A stretch of DNA of 11,677 bases, from assembly GCA_016930895.1 (NCBI GenBank), contig JAFGFV010000098.1, positions 1 to 11,677 on the forward strand, read 5' to 3'. Origin of the DNA: Spirochaetales bacterium. GTDB taxonomy: Bacteria > Spirochaetota > Spirochaetia > SZUA-6 > DRHE01. Numbering within the stretch: position 1 is the first letter of the stretch; every line of letters begins with the position of its first letter. The position numbers and the translations under genes were made by a program. The notes below the pieces were generated by a model. That model was given only the letters and a program-made list of their open reading frames with translations, did no database searches and was not told the DNA's origin. Below are positions 1 to 7,335 of this stretch, piece by piece.

Positions 1-105
1 CACCCGACGGGCCTCCTCGCGCATGTGGCCGGTCTTGTTGTAGCGGTCCTCCAGCAGGGCCGTGCACATGAGCCCGATCTTGAAGGGTTGGGCGGTGATG
101 GGCAT
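1..105 (-). CDS. N-terminal fragment of a possible sugar isomerase-like protein (runs off the left edge)
   Basis: Only the first 35 codons are inside the window. The reading begins MPITAQPFKIGLMCTALLED and continues to the edge without a stop. The ATG at 105-103 is well supported: an AGGAGG ribosome binding site lies 6 bases upstream on the minus strand. The opening beta-strand pattern (FKIGLMCTALL, then a polar helix) resembles the first Rossmann-like strand of fucose/arabinose isomerase-family proteins. That family also appears at the right end of the window. The resemblance is too short to be decisive, and other alpha/beta sugar enzymes start in a similar way. It lies downstream of the decayed ATPase and is separated from it by 142 bases with repeats but no convincing promoter. 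The gene is called with confidence; the function is a guess. Confidence 0.6.
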   Translation of the reverse strand, partial: MPITAQPFKIGLMCTALLEDRYNKTGHMREEARRV

Positions 106-142
106 GGGATACCTCCTGAGTCCTCCCGACAGGCAGGCGCGT

Positions 143-160
143 CCTGACGGGCCTGACGGG
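143..160. repeat. Perfect tandem 9-bp repeat (CCTGACGGG x2)
   Basis: CCTGACGGG occurs twice head to tail at 143-151 and 152-160, about 40 bases upstream of the start codon at 105. Only two units are present, so this could be chance, a slippage product or a paired regulator site. A short GCCGG/CCGGC stem (173-177 with 182-186) lies next to it. Confidence 0.5.
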
Positions 161-198
161 CATACTGGTTTGGCCGGCGCCCCGGCAGAGTGCGGGAA

Positions 199-213
199 GC
201 GCGGATACCGCGC
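199..213. promoter_or_regulatory. Inverted repeat GCGCGG-ATA-CCGCGC upstream of the left-edge gene
   Basis: Two perfect 6-bp arms (199-204 and 208-213) are separated by three bases, between the end of the decayed ATPase and the left-edge gene. There is no T-tract on either side, so an operator is more likely than an intrinsic terminator. A weak TATCAT box (216-221, minus strand) lies beside it without a matching -35 box. Confidence 0.3.
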
Positions 214-247
214 CCATGATAGCCGGTTCCGAGGCGGTTGACCACCT

Positions 248-1415
248 CTATCGCGTTGCCAGTGCTGTAACCGACTCCAAGCCCGCCTCGAGAAACTGTT
301 CGAACGTTATTCCGATGATTGCCTCGGTTTCGAACTCGCTTGCGCTGACCACGATCAGCCGCGCGCCGCGGAACACCCGTGGGAACCAGGAGAACTCGAC
401 GGGGGAACTGCGACCTCGCTTGACCTCGACGAACAGCCTTGGGGAGACAACGTAATCCAGGCCGTGTTCTTTGCCCTGCCAGTACGGGAGGGACTCGGGG
501 ACCTGGGTCCCGTCGATGCTCCGCCTCCGCCACAGCTCCTGAGCCACCAGCCATTCGAGCCATTTCCCCTGAGCCTGTTCGGGTAGCTTTCCGAACGAGT
601 GGGCGCTCCGCAGCCTGTCAGGGCTCGAGGCTGCGGCGGCCAGGAGGTTGATGAAATGGAACTTCGCGGGCCTTCGGGACACTGTGACTCTCCGGGATTC
701 GTCCCACGCCGGCCCCGTTCCGAGGCACATCAGGTCCGAGAGCAGCTCGACGTAGCCAGCTGCTACCGTGTTGTTCGCCAGGCCTGCCTCGCGGGCGAGC
801 TTGGCCTGCCCCACGGGACAGCCGCCAAAGCGGTGAAGTGTTTCCAACACCGACAGCAGCGACGAGCGGTTGCGTCCGGAAGCGGCACAGTCGCCGAGAA
901 TCCAATCCCGCGTTGTCTCATGAACATACTCGGGAACCGAGCCAACCCGGACGATCTCGGCGCAGGCCACCGGGGAACCCCCCGTCACCAGGTACGTCAA
1001 AACCAAATCTGCCGCAACGGCCCCGGCGCAGGTCCAACGCCTTGGAACCCGTGGTCACCACCAGTATCTTTCTCAACAACCCCTCATCTGCGAGCCTCTT
1101 CAGGGCGCGCTCCCAGCCCGGAACCGCGGTGATCTCGTCGACGAACAACCGGCGGACACCGGCGCTCGGCCGATAGGGCGGAAGAAGCCCAGCGACCTGA
1201 GCATAGAGCCCTTCCGCATCCGGGATCGCGTCGCCGTTCAGATAGAAGGCAGTGCCGGGCCCCAAGCCGGCGACTGCCGTCCGGACCTGCTGTTCGAGCC
1301 CGAACTCGAAATCAAACACGTACGCAAGCGTGGCAAGTTCCTCCAGATGGGGGAAGAGCCCCTGCGTTTCGAGCGCGCCGAGCGACAGAGCTTCGTTGAC
1401 CTGATTAACGTTCAT
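248..1415 (-). pseudogene. Decayed AAA/DUF4143-type ATPase (frameshift and internal losses)
   Basis: Two reading frames together make one recognisable protein. The 5' part (1415 to about 1025) carries a Walker-B-like strand RRLFVDEITAVPGWERALK, then a sensor-like strand ILVVTTGSKALDLRRG. The 3' part (about 1030 to 248) carries YLVTGGSP, a winged-helix stretch and a DUF4143/PD-(D/E)XK-like end: GKWLEWLVAQELWRR, then YWQGKEHGLDYVV and FVEVKRG. The frames join near 1020-1031, where relatives would have roughly 60-100 more residues; these are missing and the phase shifts. No Walker A (GxxxxGKT) exists before the Walker B strand, and an in-frame TGA lies five codons before the first ATG. No ribosome binding site precedes that ATG. 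Intact family members are often solitary, mobile-looking ATPases of unknown role. Loss of the P-loop and the frame break make this a non-functional remnant. Confidence 0.85.
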
Positions 1416-1483
1416 AACGTCAGGAGGTCAAACGTCCCGAAGGTTAGCAACTGCAATCACACCAAGTCCGTGGGGCCCGGTTC

Positions 1484-1502
1484 CGGCCGCAGTAGCCGGC
1501 CG
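1484..1502. other. GC-rich hairpin CGGCCG-N7-CGGCCG in the divergent intergenic region
   Basis: Two CGGCCG arms (1484-1489 and 1497-1502) can pair, and the flanking GGGC (1473-1476) and GCCC (1505-1508) could extend the structure. It lies between the remnant ATPase and the promoter of the NagB-like gene. CGGCCG is itself a palindrome and the region is GC-rich, so a chance origin is quite possible. Confidence 0.25.
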
Positions 1503-1547
1503 TCGCCCGGGATCAACAGGAGAAGAATCCTGCAAGAAGCTCTTCTC

Positions 1548-1575
1548 TTGACGTGCGGTCACGTCGGGCTATGAT
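1548..1575 (+). promoter_or_regulatory. Sigma70-type promoter of the NagB-like gene
   Basis: TTGACG at 1548-1553 and TATGAT at 1570-1575 are separated by 16 bases, each one mismatch from consensus. Transcription would start near 1582, leaving a leader of about 19 bases that holds the AGGAGG site (1588-1593) and the ATG at 1601. Confidence 0.75.
1550..1565. promoter_or_regulatory. Candidate operator GACGTG-CGGT-CACGTC inside the promoter
   Basis: A perfect 6-bp inverted repeat with a 4-base centre overlaps the -35 box and fills most of the spacer up to the -10 box. A dimeric repressor bound here would block RNA polymerase. A second, weaker repeat, CAGGA-N6-TCCTG, lies at 1517-1532 just upstream, also 16 bp end to end but with unrelated sequence. 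No candidate repressor is encoded in the window. Confidence 0.5.
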
Positions 1576-1600
1576 TGGCGTACCGCGAGGAGGCGCAAGC

Positions 1601-2551
1601 ATGTCCGCATCGGATGCATCCGAGTTCACCTACGGGCTGTCCAAGTGGGCCCCGCTGCAGGACAAGGTGGCCTGCGAGCGGGTCCGTTCGATATCGAGGG
1701 CCGAGCTGGCCAGGCATCCCAACCCCAAACTGTCCATCGAGATCGTCAAGGACGAGGAGTTCGCCTTCCGGCGGATCATGGACATCTTCGGCAGGATCAA
1801 GCAGGCCTCCGAGGAGGGCCGGCGCCTGGTCCTGATCCTGCCCCAACCCCATCCGCAGTACGCCAAGGTCGCCTGGCTGATCAACAGGTTCCGGGTGGAT
1901 TGCCGAAACCTCCACACCTTCAACATGGACGAGTGGGCCGACGAGGACGGGAACACCGCCCCGGAGAGCTGGCCGCGGGGCTTCATGTTCGCCATGAAGC
2001 GCAACTTCTATGGCAACCTCGACCCGAAGCTCCGTCCCCCGGAGAGCCAGATCCAGGGTCCGACCCGCAGGAACCTCAAGGACTACGGGAAGATGATCGC
2101 GGAGCTCGGCGGAGCGGACGTGTGCTACGGCGGGATCGGCTGGAGCGGCCACGTGGCCTTCATCGAGCCGGGCGCCCCGGAGTTCGCCGGCAGCCTGGAG
2201 GAGTTCAAGTCCATGGGCCCCCGGGTCGTGACCCTCGGCCCCTTCTCGATCGCCCAGTGCTCGCTCGACCCGGACTTCGGCATGAGCGGCGACTGGTCCT
2301 GGATCCCGCCCAAGGGGGTCACCATCGGCCCCGCGGAGATCCTGGGTGCCCGGCTGCGCAGCTCCTGGAATCCATTCACCATCGGGAACACCCCGGTGTC
2401 CTGGCAGCGCTTTTCCGTGCGCCTGGCCCTGCACGGGCCGGTTACCCCGAGCGTACCGGCCTCGATCCTTCAGCTCGGGCCCACGGAGGCGCACATCTCG
2501 GAAACCGTCGCCATGGACATCGAGGAGCACCGGGAGTTGTCCTGGTACTGA
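1601..2551 (+). CDS. NagB-fold protein, divergent glucosamine-6-phosphate deaminase/isomerase-like
   Basis: A 316-residue protein. The start at 1601 is chosen because AGGAGG lies 7 bases upstream and the promoter fits; the frame is open 16 codons further up, but that stretch overlaps the promoter. Motifs match the NagB family: FNMDEW (residues 107-112, general-base Asp110), CYGGIGWSGHVAFIEPG (175-191, catalytic His184 and Glu189) and a late VTIGPAEILGAR strand (240-251). Classical NagB deaminates glucosamine-6-phosphate to fructose-6-phosphate and ammonia. Differences are clear. The phosphate loop LPTGGTP of NagB is replaced by LPQPHPQY (80-87), the Asp before the catalytic Gly-His is Ser182, and the protein is about 50 residues longer than the usual 266. 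It probably acts on a related sugar that may lack a 6-phosphate; this is inference. It is a single-gene unit convergent with the ABC operon. Confidence 0.85.
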   Translation: MSASDASEFTYGLSKWAPLQDKVACERVRSISRAELARHPNPKLSIEIVKDEEFAFRRIMDIFGRIKQASEEGRRLVLILPQPHPQYAKVAWLINRFRVDCRNLHTFNMDEWADEDGNTAPESWPRGFMFAMKRNFYGNLDPKLRPPESQIQGPTRRNLKDYGKMIAELGGADVCYGGIGWSGHVAFIEPGAPEFAGSLEEFKSMGPRVVTLGPFSIAQCSLDPDFGMSGDWSWIPPKGVTIGPAEILGARLRSSWNPFTIGNTPVSWQRFSVRLALHGPVTPSVPASILQLGPTEAHISETVAMDIEEHRELSWY

Positions 2552-2637
2552 ACGGCGGGATTGGGCGGTTATCCCCGGTTGCGCTTCGGTCGGCTGACCC
2601 CGTTGTTGTGCCGGCAGCGCAGGCAGGTGCGCCCTCC
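2552..2637. other. Convergent intergenic gap with weak hairpins only
   Basis: This is the 86-base gap between two convergent genes. GGGAT/ATCCC (2557-2561 with 2571-2575) and GCGCA/TGCGC (2617-2621 with 2628-2632) can form 5-bp stems, but neither is followed by a T-tract. Termination here may be Rho-dependent. Confidence 0.3.
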
Positions 2638-3687
2638 TTAGAACTCGTTGAACACCTTGACGACCCGGCCTTCCTTGATCGAGGTCCAGGCGGCGTCGCC
2701 GGCGGACACGGTCTTGGCCCCGTCCACCACGCTGGGGGAGGGCTCGCGGTCGCCCTCCAGGCACTCCTCCATGTGCTTGCAGTAGCGCATCATGGTCTTG
2801 GTGTGCCCGTATACGTCGATCCCGTGCTCGGCGGGGAAGGTCATGGTCGCGGTGGGGCGGTACTCCACCTTGTCCCACACCACCTTGACCTGTCCCCCCA
2901 GGTTGTCCGAAAAGGTGCTCTGCACGTTCATCTTGCTGCCGTACAGGGAGAGCTTCATCATCGGCTCCGGGGGCTCGATGACCCCGTAGATCCCGAGGAT
3001 GCGCCCGATGACCCCGCTCTTGAACTTGACGTTCAGGCAGAAGTTGTCCATGAGTCCGTACTCCGGGGTCAGGCCGCCGCGGTTTCCGTAGGCGTGCAGC
3101 TCCTCGATGTCCCCCAGAAACCAGCGCAGTACGTCCACGGGGTGGCATACCCCCCCAAACATGAAGTCCTGCGGTGCCTTCAGGCGCCAGGGGGTCAGGG
3201 GAAAGATCGGGCGGACGTCGTGCACGTAGTGAGCTTCGGCGAACAGGATGTCGCCGATCTCCCCGTCCTCCTGGAAGCGCTTGGCCGCGGTCATCTGCGG
3301 GTCGTAGCGCATGGTCTGGCCCACCAGGAACTTGAGCCCGCTCTTGTGCACCAGCTCCACCAGCTCCTTGGCGTCCTCCAGGTTGTTGGTCATGGGCTTG
3401 GTGCAGATCACGTGCTTGCCCGCCTGCAGGGCCGCCTTGGCATGCTCGTAGTGCAGGTGATCCGGGCTGTAGACCGCCACCACGTCGATGTCCTTGCGCT
3501 GCACCAGCTCACGGTAGTCGGTGGTGTGAAAGCCGATCTTCCACTGTTCCGCCAGGGCTTTGACCTTGGCCGCCGTGGGGCTGCACACGGCCCTGACCTC
3601 CATGCGGTGCTCCGCGCTCGCGTTCAAAGCGAACATCCCTGAGCCCATGCCCAGGCCGATGACTCCTACCCCGATGTCCTTCTTCAT
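2638..3687 (-). CDS. Gfo/Idh/MocA-family NAD(P)-dependent sugar dehydrogenase
   Basis: A 349-residue protein, normal length for the family, which oxidises a sugar or polyol hydroxyl with NAD(P) in the cytoplasm. The N-terminal Rossmann fold shows GVIGLGMGSG (residues 8-17) and the strand DVVAVYSPDHLHYEHA (68-83). The family EKP motif appears as CTKP (95-98) with the catalytic Lys97. The C-terminal domain carries GGVCHPVDVLRW (178-189) with His182 and Asp185 in the usual catalytic/substrate positions. GGAGG lies upstream of the ATG at 3687. It is the last gene of the ABC operon, 57 bases after the permease, which ties it to the imported sugar. Which sugar cannot be read from sequence; inositol-like or aldose substrates are typical for the family. 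No intrinsic terminator follows it. Confidence 0.93.
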   Translation of the reverse strand: MKKDIGVGVIGLGMGSGMFALNASAEHRMEVRAVCSPTAAKVKALAEQWKIGFHTTDYRELVQRKDIDVVAVYSPDHLHYEHAKAALQAGKHVICTKPMTNNLEDAKELVELVHKSGLKFLVGQTMRYDPQMTAAKRFQEDGEIGDILFAEAHYVHDVRPIFPLTPWRLKAPQDFMFGGVCHPVDVLRWFLGDIEELHAYGNRGGLTPEYGLMDNFCLNVKFKSGVIGRILGIYGVIEPPEPMMKLSLYGSKMNVQSTFSDNLGGQVKVVWDKVEYRPTATMTFPAEHGIDVYGHTKTMMRYCKHMEECLEGDREPSPSVVDGAKTVSAGDAAWTSIKEGRVVKVFNEF

Positions 3688-3744
3688 GGCTCTCTCCTCC
3701 CTCCTGGTCTGTGCGGCGGGCCCGTCGGTTTGCCGGCTGTCCGC

Positions 3745-4713
3745 CTACTTGCGGCGCATCCGCCCTAGATTGCTGAAGATCACCGCCACCGAGATGATGA
3801 TCCCGATCGCCACCTCCTGGTAGTAGGCGCTGATATTGAGCAGGTTGAGCACGTTGGAGATCAGTCCCATCAGGATCACCCCGAGAAAGGTACCCAGGGC
3901 GTTGCCTTTGCCTCCCGACAGAGGGACTCCGCCAATGACCACCGCGGCGATCGCCCGCAGCTCCATGCCCGAGCCGGTCGAGGGCAGGGCCGAGCCCAGC
4001 CGCGAGAGCAGCACGATCGAGCCGATCCCCACCAGCACGCCGTTCAGACCGTAGACGATGATCTTGGTCAGGTCCGCGTTGACGCCGGATAGGTACGCTG
4101 CCTCCTCGTTGCCCCCGACGGCGTAGACCCTGCGGCCCAGCTTCGTGAAGCGCAGGAGCGCCCAGAGGAAGAGGAAAACCCCCAGGCACACCAGGATCGG
4201 ATTGGGGATGGCGCCGAAAGAGACTCCCCTGCCCAGGACCGCGAACTTGCCCGCCAGCGACTTGGTGATGCCTCCTGTGGTGATCAGCGAAATGCCGTGA
4301 TAGGTGCTCAGCATGGCCAGAGTGATGATGAACGAAGGGGTACGGGTCTTGGCGATGATCAGGCCGTTGAACAGCCCGCATACCACGCACACGAAGAAGC
4401 CGATCACCATGGCCGGCGCGATGGCCATTCCGTCCACCACCAGGAGCGCCGAGGTGGTCGTGGCCAGGCCGATCATCGAGCCGACGGAGATGTCGAAATT
4501 GCCGCTGATCATGACCAGGGTGGCTCCGGCGGCGACGATGGCAGTGACGGCGTTCTGGTTGAGAACGTTCAGGATGTTGCGAACCGTGAAGAAACGGGGG
4601 TTGAAGATCGTGGCAATCGTGCCCATGACCACGATCAGCAGGATCAGGAAGAACATCTGGTTCGACACCAGCCGTTTCAGCAGTTCACGGCCTCTTGCAG
4701 CTTGCTCCGCCAT
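3745..4713 (-). CDS. Sugar ABC transporter permease, RbsC-like
   Basis: A 322-residue integral membrane protein of the BPD_transp_2 family, which forms the channel of monosaccharide importers (ribose, galactose or AI-2 type). Several strongly hydrophobic segments are visible: residues 20-36, 56-69, 78-92, 100-122, 171-188, 217-237 and 273-295. Family landmarks are GNFDISVGSM (71-80), the cytoplasmic coupling stretch GNEEAAYLSGVN (201-212) and the glycine-rich run GGVPLSGGKG (261-270) followed by GTFLG. The ATG lies 4 bases after the stop codon of the ATPase gene. Its ribosome binding site (AGGAG, about 12 bases upstream) is inside that upstream gene, so translational coupling is likely. Only one permease gene is present; RbsC-type systems can use a homodimer. 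Confidence 0.95.
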   Translation of the reverse strand: MAEQAARGRELLKRLVSNQMFFLILLIVVMGTIATIFNPRFFTVRNILNVLNQNAVTAIVAAGATLVMISGNFDISVGSMIGLATTTSALLVVDGMAIAPAMVIGFFVCVVCGLFNGLIIAKTRTPSFIITLAMLSTYHGISLITTGGITKSLAGKFAVLGRGVSFGAIPNPILVCLGVFLFLWALLRFTKLGRRVYAVGGNEEAAYLSGVNADLTKIIVYGLNGVLVGIGSIVLLSRLGSALPSTGSGMELRAIAAVVIGGVPLSGGKGNALGTFLGVILMGLISNVLNLLNISAYYQEVAIGIIISVAVIFSNLGRMRRK

Positions 4714-4717
4714 GGCG

Positions 4718-6208
4718 TTAGTGGACTCCTATTGAATGTGAGAGCACCGACTCCTCGGAAATCTCGCCCTTGGACAGCACCGCGGTCAATCCCCCGTCAC
4801 GCATGACCCCGATCCTGTCGCTCATGGCCGTCAGCTCCGGCATATCGGAGCTGACCATGATGATGATCTTGTTCTGCCGGGCCAGGTCGGTCATCAACCG
4901 GTAGATCTCTTCCTTGGCCCCGATATCGATTCCCCGGGTCGGCTCGTCGAAGAGAAAGACGTCCGCGTTGGTGAGAAGCCACTTGGCCAGCACGACCTTC
5001 TGCTGGTTGCCGCCGCTCAGGTTGCGGACTTCCTGCTCGATGGAGGGGGTCATGACCCGCAGCTGGCGGACCAGGGCCCTGATCTCGCGCTCCTCGGCCT
5101 TGAGGTCGAGGAGCACCCCGGGGGTGGCGTTGAGCTTGGCGCTGGCGATGTTCTCTTTGACCGAGCGCACGAGGATCAGACCCGTCTTCTGCCGGTCCTC
5201 CGTGATCAGACAGATGCCCCGGCGGATCGCCTGCAGGGGTGTTTCGGGGGTGATGTCCCTGCCGTCGTAGACGAGCCTCCCGGAATCCCTGCGGTCCAGG
5301 CCAAAGAGCATTCGCACCAGCTCCGTCCTTCCCGAACCGACCATGCCGCCGATTCCGAAGATCTCGCCGCTTTCCACCCGGAAGCTCACGTTGCGGACCA
5401 CCCGCCCCCGGGAGTAGTCCCGGATTTCGAGGACGTGCCTCTCCGGCCCCGCTGGCTGCACCTCCTCCCGGGTGTAGAACAGGTCCGCCGATCGCCCCAC
5501 CATCTCCCGAATCAGCTCACCCTGGTCGATCAGGCCGCCGTGGGTGCTCACCTTGCGGCCGTCCTTGAGCACCGTGATCCGGTCCCCGATCTCGAAGACT
5601 TCTTCCAGGTGATGGGAGATGTAGATGATGCCGACCTCTTTGCGGACGATTTCCCGGAGAAGCTCCAGGAGCATCTGGGTCTCCCGGCCGCTGAGGGAGG
5701 CGGTAGGCTCGTCGAGGATCAGGATGCGGGCGTCCTTGGAGAGGGCCTTCACGATTCCGACGATCTGCCGCTCCGCCGTGGAGAGGGTCTCCACCACCGC
5801 CCGGGGATCGATAGTGATGTTCAGGGAGTCCAGCAGGGCCGACGCGTCGCGGATGGTGGCCCGCTTGTCGAACTGTCGCAGGCGCCCGACCCGCTCGTGG
5901 CCGAGGTAGATGTTCTCCGCCACGGACAGGGTCCCGACCAGGATGCTCTCCTGGTACACGGTCTGGATCCCGAGCTCGATGGCCAGGTGGGGGGTCAGGG
6001 TTACGTGTTCCTGGCCGAAGATCCGGATGGTCCCGCTGTCCGGGCTGATGGCCCCCGAGAGGATCTTGATGAAGGTGCTCTTGCCGGCACCATTCTCGCC
6101 GACCAGGCAGTGGATCTCGCCTGCGTGCAGATCGTAGTCCACTCCCTGGAGGGCCTGTACTCCGGGGAAACTCTTGGAGAGATTGGTGATCTCGAGAATC
6201 GCAGTCAT
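4718..6208 (-). CDS. Sugar ABC transporter ATP-binding protein with two ATPase domains, RbsA/MglA-like
   Basis: A 496-residue protein with two fused nucleotide-binding domains, the normal size for RbsA, MglA and XylG proteins; it powers import through the permease. Domain 1 has Walker A GENGAGKST (37-45), signature LSTAERQ (142-148), Walker B ILILDEPTA (162-170) and the switch His in SHHLEEV (198-204). Domain 2 has the degenerate Walker A GMVGSGRTE (288-296, Arg in place of Lys, usual for this family), signature LSGGNQQKV (397-405) and FLFDEPTRGID (418-428). The start at 6208 (MTAILEITNL) is preferred over the ATG 12 codons upstream, because the family begins at this strand and the upstream one would lie inside the stable hairpin at 6229-6261. 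The ribosome binding site is weak. Domain 1's signature LSTAE differs from the usual LSxGQ. Confidence 0.95.
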   Translation of the reverse strand: MTAILEITNLSKSFPGVQALQGVDYDLHAGEIHCLVGENGAGKSTFIKILSGAISPDSGTIRIFGQEHVTLTPHLAIELGIQTVYQESILVGTLSVAENIYLGHERVGRLRQFDKRATIRDASALLDSLNITIDPRAVVETLSTAERQIVGIVKALSKDARILILDEPTASLSGRETQMLLELLREIVRKEVGIIYISHHLEEVFEIGDRITVLKDGRKVSTHGGLIDQGELIREMVGRSADLFYTREEVQPAGPERHVLEIRDYSRGRVVRNVSFRVESGEIFGIGGMVGSGRTELVRMLFGLDRRDSGRLVYDGRDITPETPLQAIRRGICLITEDRQKTGLILVRSVKENIASAKLNATPGVLLDLKAEEREIRALVRQLRVMTPSIEQEVRNLSGGNQQKVVLAKWLLTNADVFLFDEPTRGIDIGAKEEIYRLMTDLARQNKIIIMVSSDMPELTAMSDRIGVMRDGGLTAVLSKGEISEESVLSHSIGVH

Positions 6209-6228
6209 CTGACGGTGAGCAGGAAAAC

Positions 6229-6261
6229 CGCAGGCGGGCCGCAACCCGCGGCCCGCCTGCG
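6229..6261 (-). terminator. Strong intergenic stem-loop between binding protein and ATPase genes (attenuator or mRNA-stabilising element)
   Basis: Perfect 14-bp GC-rich arms (6229-6242 and 6248-6261) flank a 5-base loop. On the transcribed strand the stem is followed by GTTTTCC, a short T-run. It lies 20 bases after the binding-protein stop and 20 bases before the ATPase start. Such hairpins usually give partial termination or protect the upstream mRNA 3' end, so that the binding protein is made in excess over the ATPase and permease. The short T-run argues for leaky rather than full termination. Confidence 0.75.
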
Positions 6262-6281
6262 AACGTCGAACCCTGCTCGAG

Positions 6282-7274
6282 TTAGAACTTGTCGAACATG
6301 TCGACGACGAGCTGGTAGGCGTTGTCGTCGACTTCCCAGGAAACCGCTTCCCCGATGTTGCTCTGGTCGATCGGCAGCATCGGGATCATGACCTGCCTGG
6401 GCACCGTCTCGCCGTTCACGTGCCGGTAGAGGGCTTCGAAGCAGACCAGGCCTTCCACCCCGGGAGAGGTGGAGATCGTGGCGGCGAGGTCGCCCTTGCG
6501 GATCGCCTCCAGGCCTTCCGGAGAGCCATTGTTGCTGATGACCTTGATGGGATTGTTGAGCTTGCCGGCGTCCTTGAGAACCTGGAGAACCCCCATGGCC
6601 ATGTCCTCGTTGCCCACATGCACGACCGTGAACTCCTCGCCGGACTGCAGCATGTTCTGCATGATGTTCATGGCTTTCTCCCGGTTGTAGTCGGCCGGGT
6701 GGATCCCTACGAGCTCGTTCTTGCCGAGCTCCTTCATGGTCTCCTGGAACGCCGCCAGGTACAGATCGACCGGACCCTGCCCGATCAGACCGGTGATCTC
6801 CAGCACGCGCTCTCCGGGCCACAGCTCGGCGATCTTCTCGGCAATGAGAACGCCCAGATTGGACCAGTCGAACTCGATGTCACAGACGATTTCGCCGGGC
6901 CCCGGGGCCAGGGCGCTCATCTCGATCGTCAACGGGATTCCCGCGGCGTTGCATTTCTGGGCCGCGATCTGGGCTCCGTCGGGGTTGAAGCTGAACAGGT
7001 TGATCCCATCCACGCCCTGAGTGATCAGGTCGTCGATGTTGGCCAGCTCCTTTTCCTGGTCGTAGTCGGAGTTCACCACCACGGCCTTCACGTTGTTCTT
7101 CTCCGCGGCGAACACGAAGCCGTCCTTCGCGTAGCCGTACCATGGATCCGGACCGGGCATTATGTAGCCGAAAGTCAGCTGGCCTTCCTCCTGTTCGCCC
7201 CTGGCGAACGCTGGCGTGAGAGCCAGCAGGACCAACCCGGCGACGAGCAGCGCGGAAACGACGCGTTTGCGCAT
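6282..7274 (-). CDS. Periplasmic sugar-binding protein of an ABC importer (Peripla_BP_4 type)
   Basis: A 330-residue substrate-binding protein. Residues 1-24 form a Sec signal (MRKR, a hydrophobic core, then AFA) with likely cleavage before RGEQEE. There is no lipobox Cys, so it is predicted to be soluble in the periplasm. The mature part shows the type I two-lobe pattern: strand TFGYIMPGPDPWYGYAKDGF (34-53), ITQGVDGINLFSFNPDG (84-100), ITGLIGQG (160-167), GNEDMAMGVLQVLKDAG (221-237) and NGSPEGLEAIRKGDLAATIS (249-268). Trp45 and Tyr46 in the first loop are candidates for stacking on a sugar ring. It is first in the operon, with AAGGAGG about 7 bases before ATG 7274 and a strong promoter upstream. 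The ligand is not identifiable from sequence alone. Confidence 0.93.
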   Translation of the reverse strand: MRKRVVSALLVAGLVLLALTPAFARGEQEEGQLTFGYIMPGPDPWYGYAKDGFVFAAEKNNVKAVVVNSDYDQEKELANIDDLITQGVDGINLFSFNPDGAQIAAQKCNAAGIPLTIEMSALAPGPGEIVCDIEFDWSNLGVLIAEKIAELWPGERVLEITGLIGQGPVDLYLAAFQETMKELGKNELVGIHPADYNREKAMNIMQNMLQSGEEFTVVHVGNEDMAMGVLQVLKDAGKLNNPIKVISNNGSPEGLEAIRKGDLAATISTSPGVEGLVCFEALYRHVNGETVPRQVMIPMLPIDQSNIGEAVSWEVDDNAYQLVVDMFDKF

Positions 7275-7335
7275 AACGGTACCTCCTTACGGAAACGTGT
7301 TTGTGGACGGTAGGATCCTCTGTCCTGCCGGTTCC

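Noticed and set aside
1553..1600. An upstream GTG start adding 16 residues to the NagB-like protein
   Set aside because: The extension overlaps the -35/-10 promoter region and lacks a ribosome binding site, whereas the ATG at 1601 has AGGAGG at ideal spacing.
2589..2600. GGTC-GGCT-GACC mini-hairpin as a terminator for the convergent genes
   Set aside because: The stem is only 4 bp with no T-run; this is expected by chance in GC-rich DNA.
1559..3148. A 529-codon minus-strand frame across the convergent genes
   Set aside because: It overlaps the dehydrogenase in another frame and lies antisense to the NagB-like gene; its composition is biased and it shows no domain.
1645..3642. A 665-codon plus-strand frame spanning the NagB-like gene and the antisense of the dehydrogenase
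   Set aside because: It crosses two recognisable genes on opposite strands and has composition typical of frame shadows, with no ribosome binding site.
6209..6244. The upstream ATG giving a 508-residue ATPase
   Set aside because: It lies inside the stable hairpin, and the extra residues do not resemble the family N-terminus.
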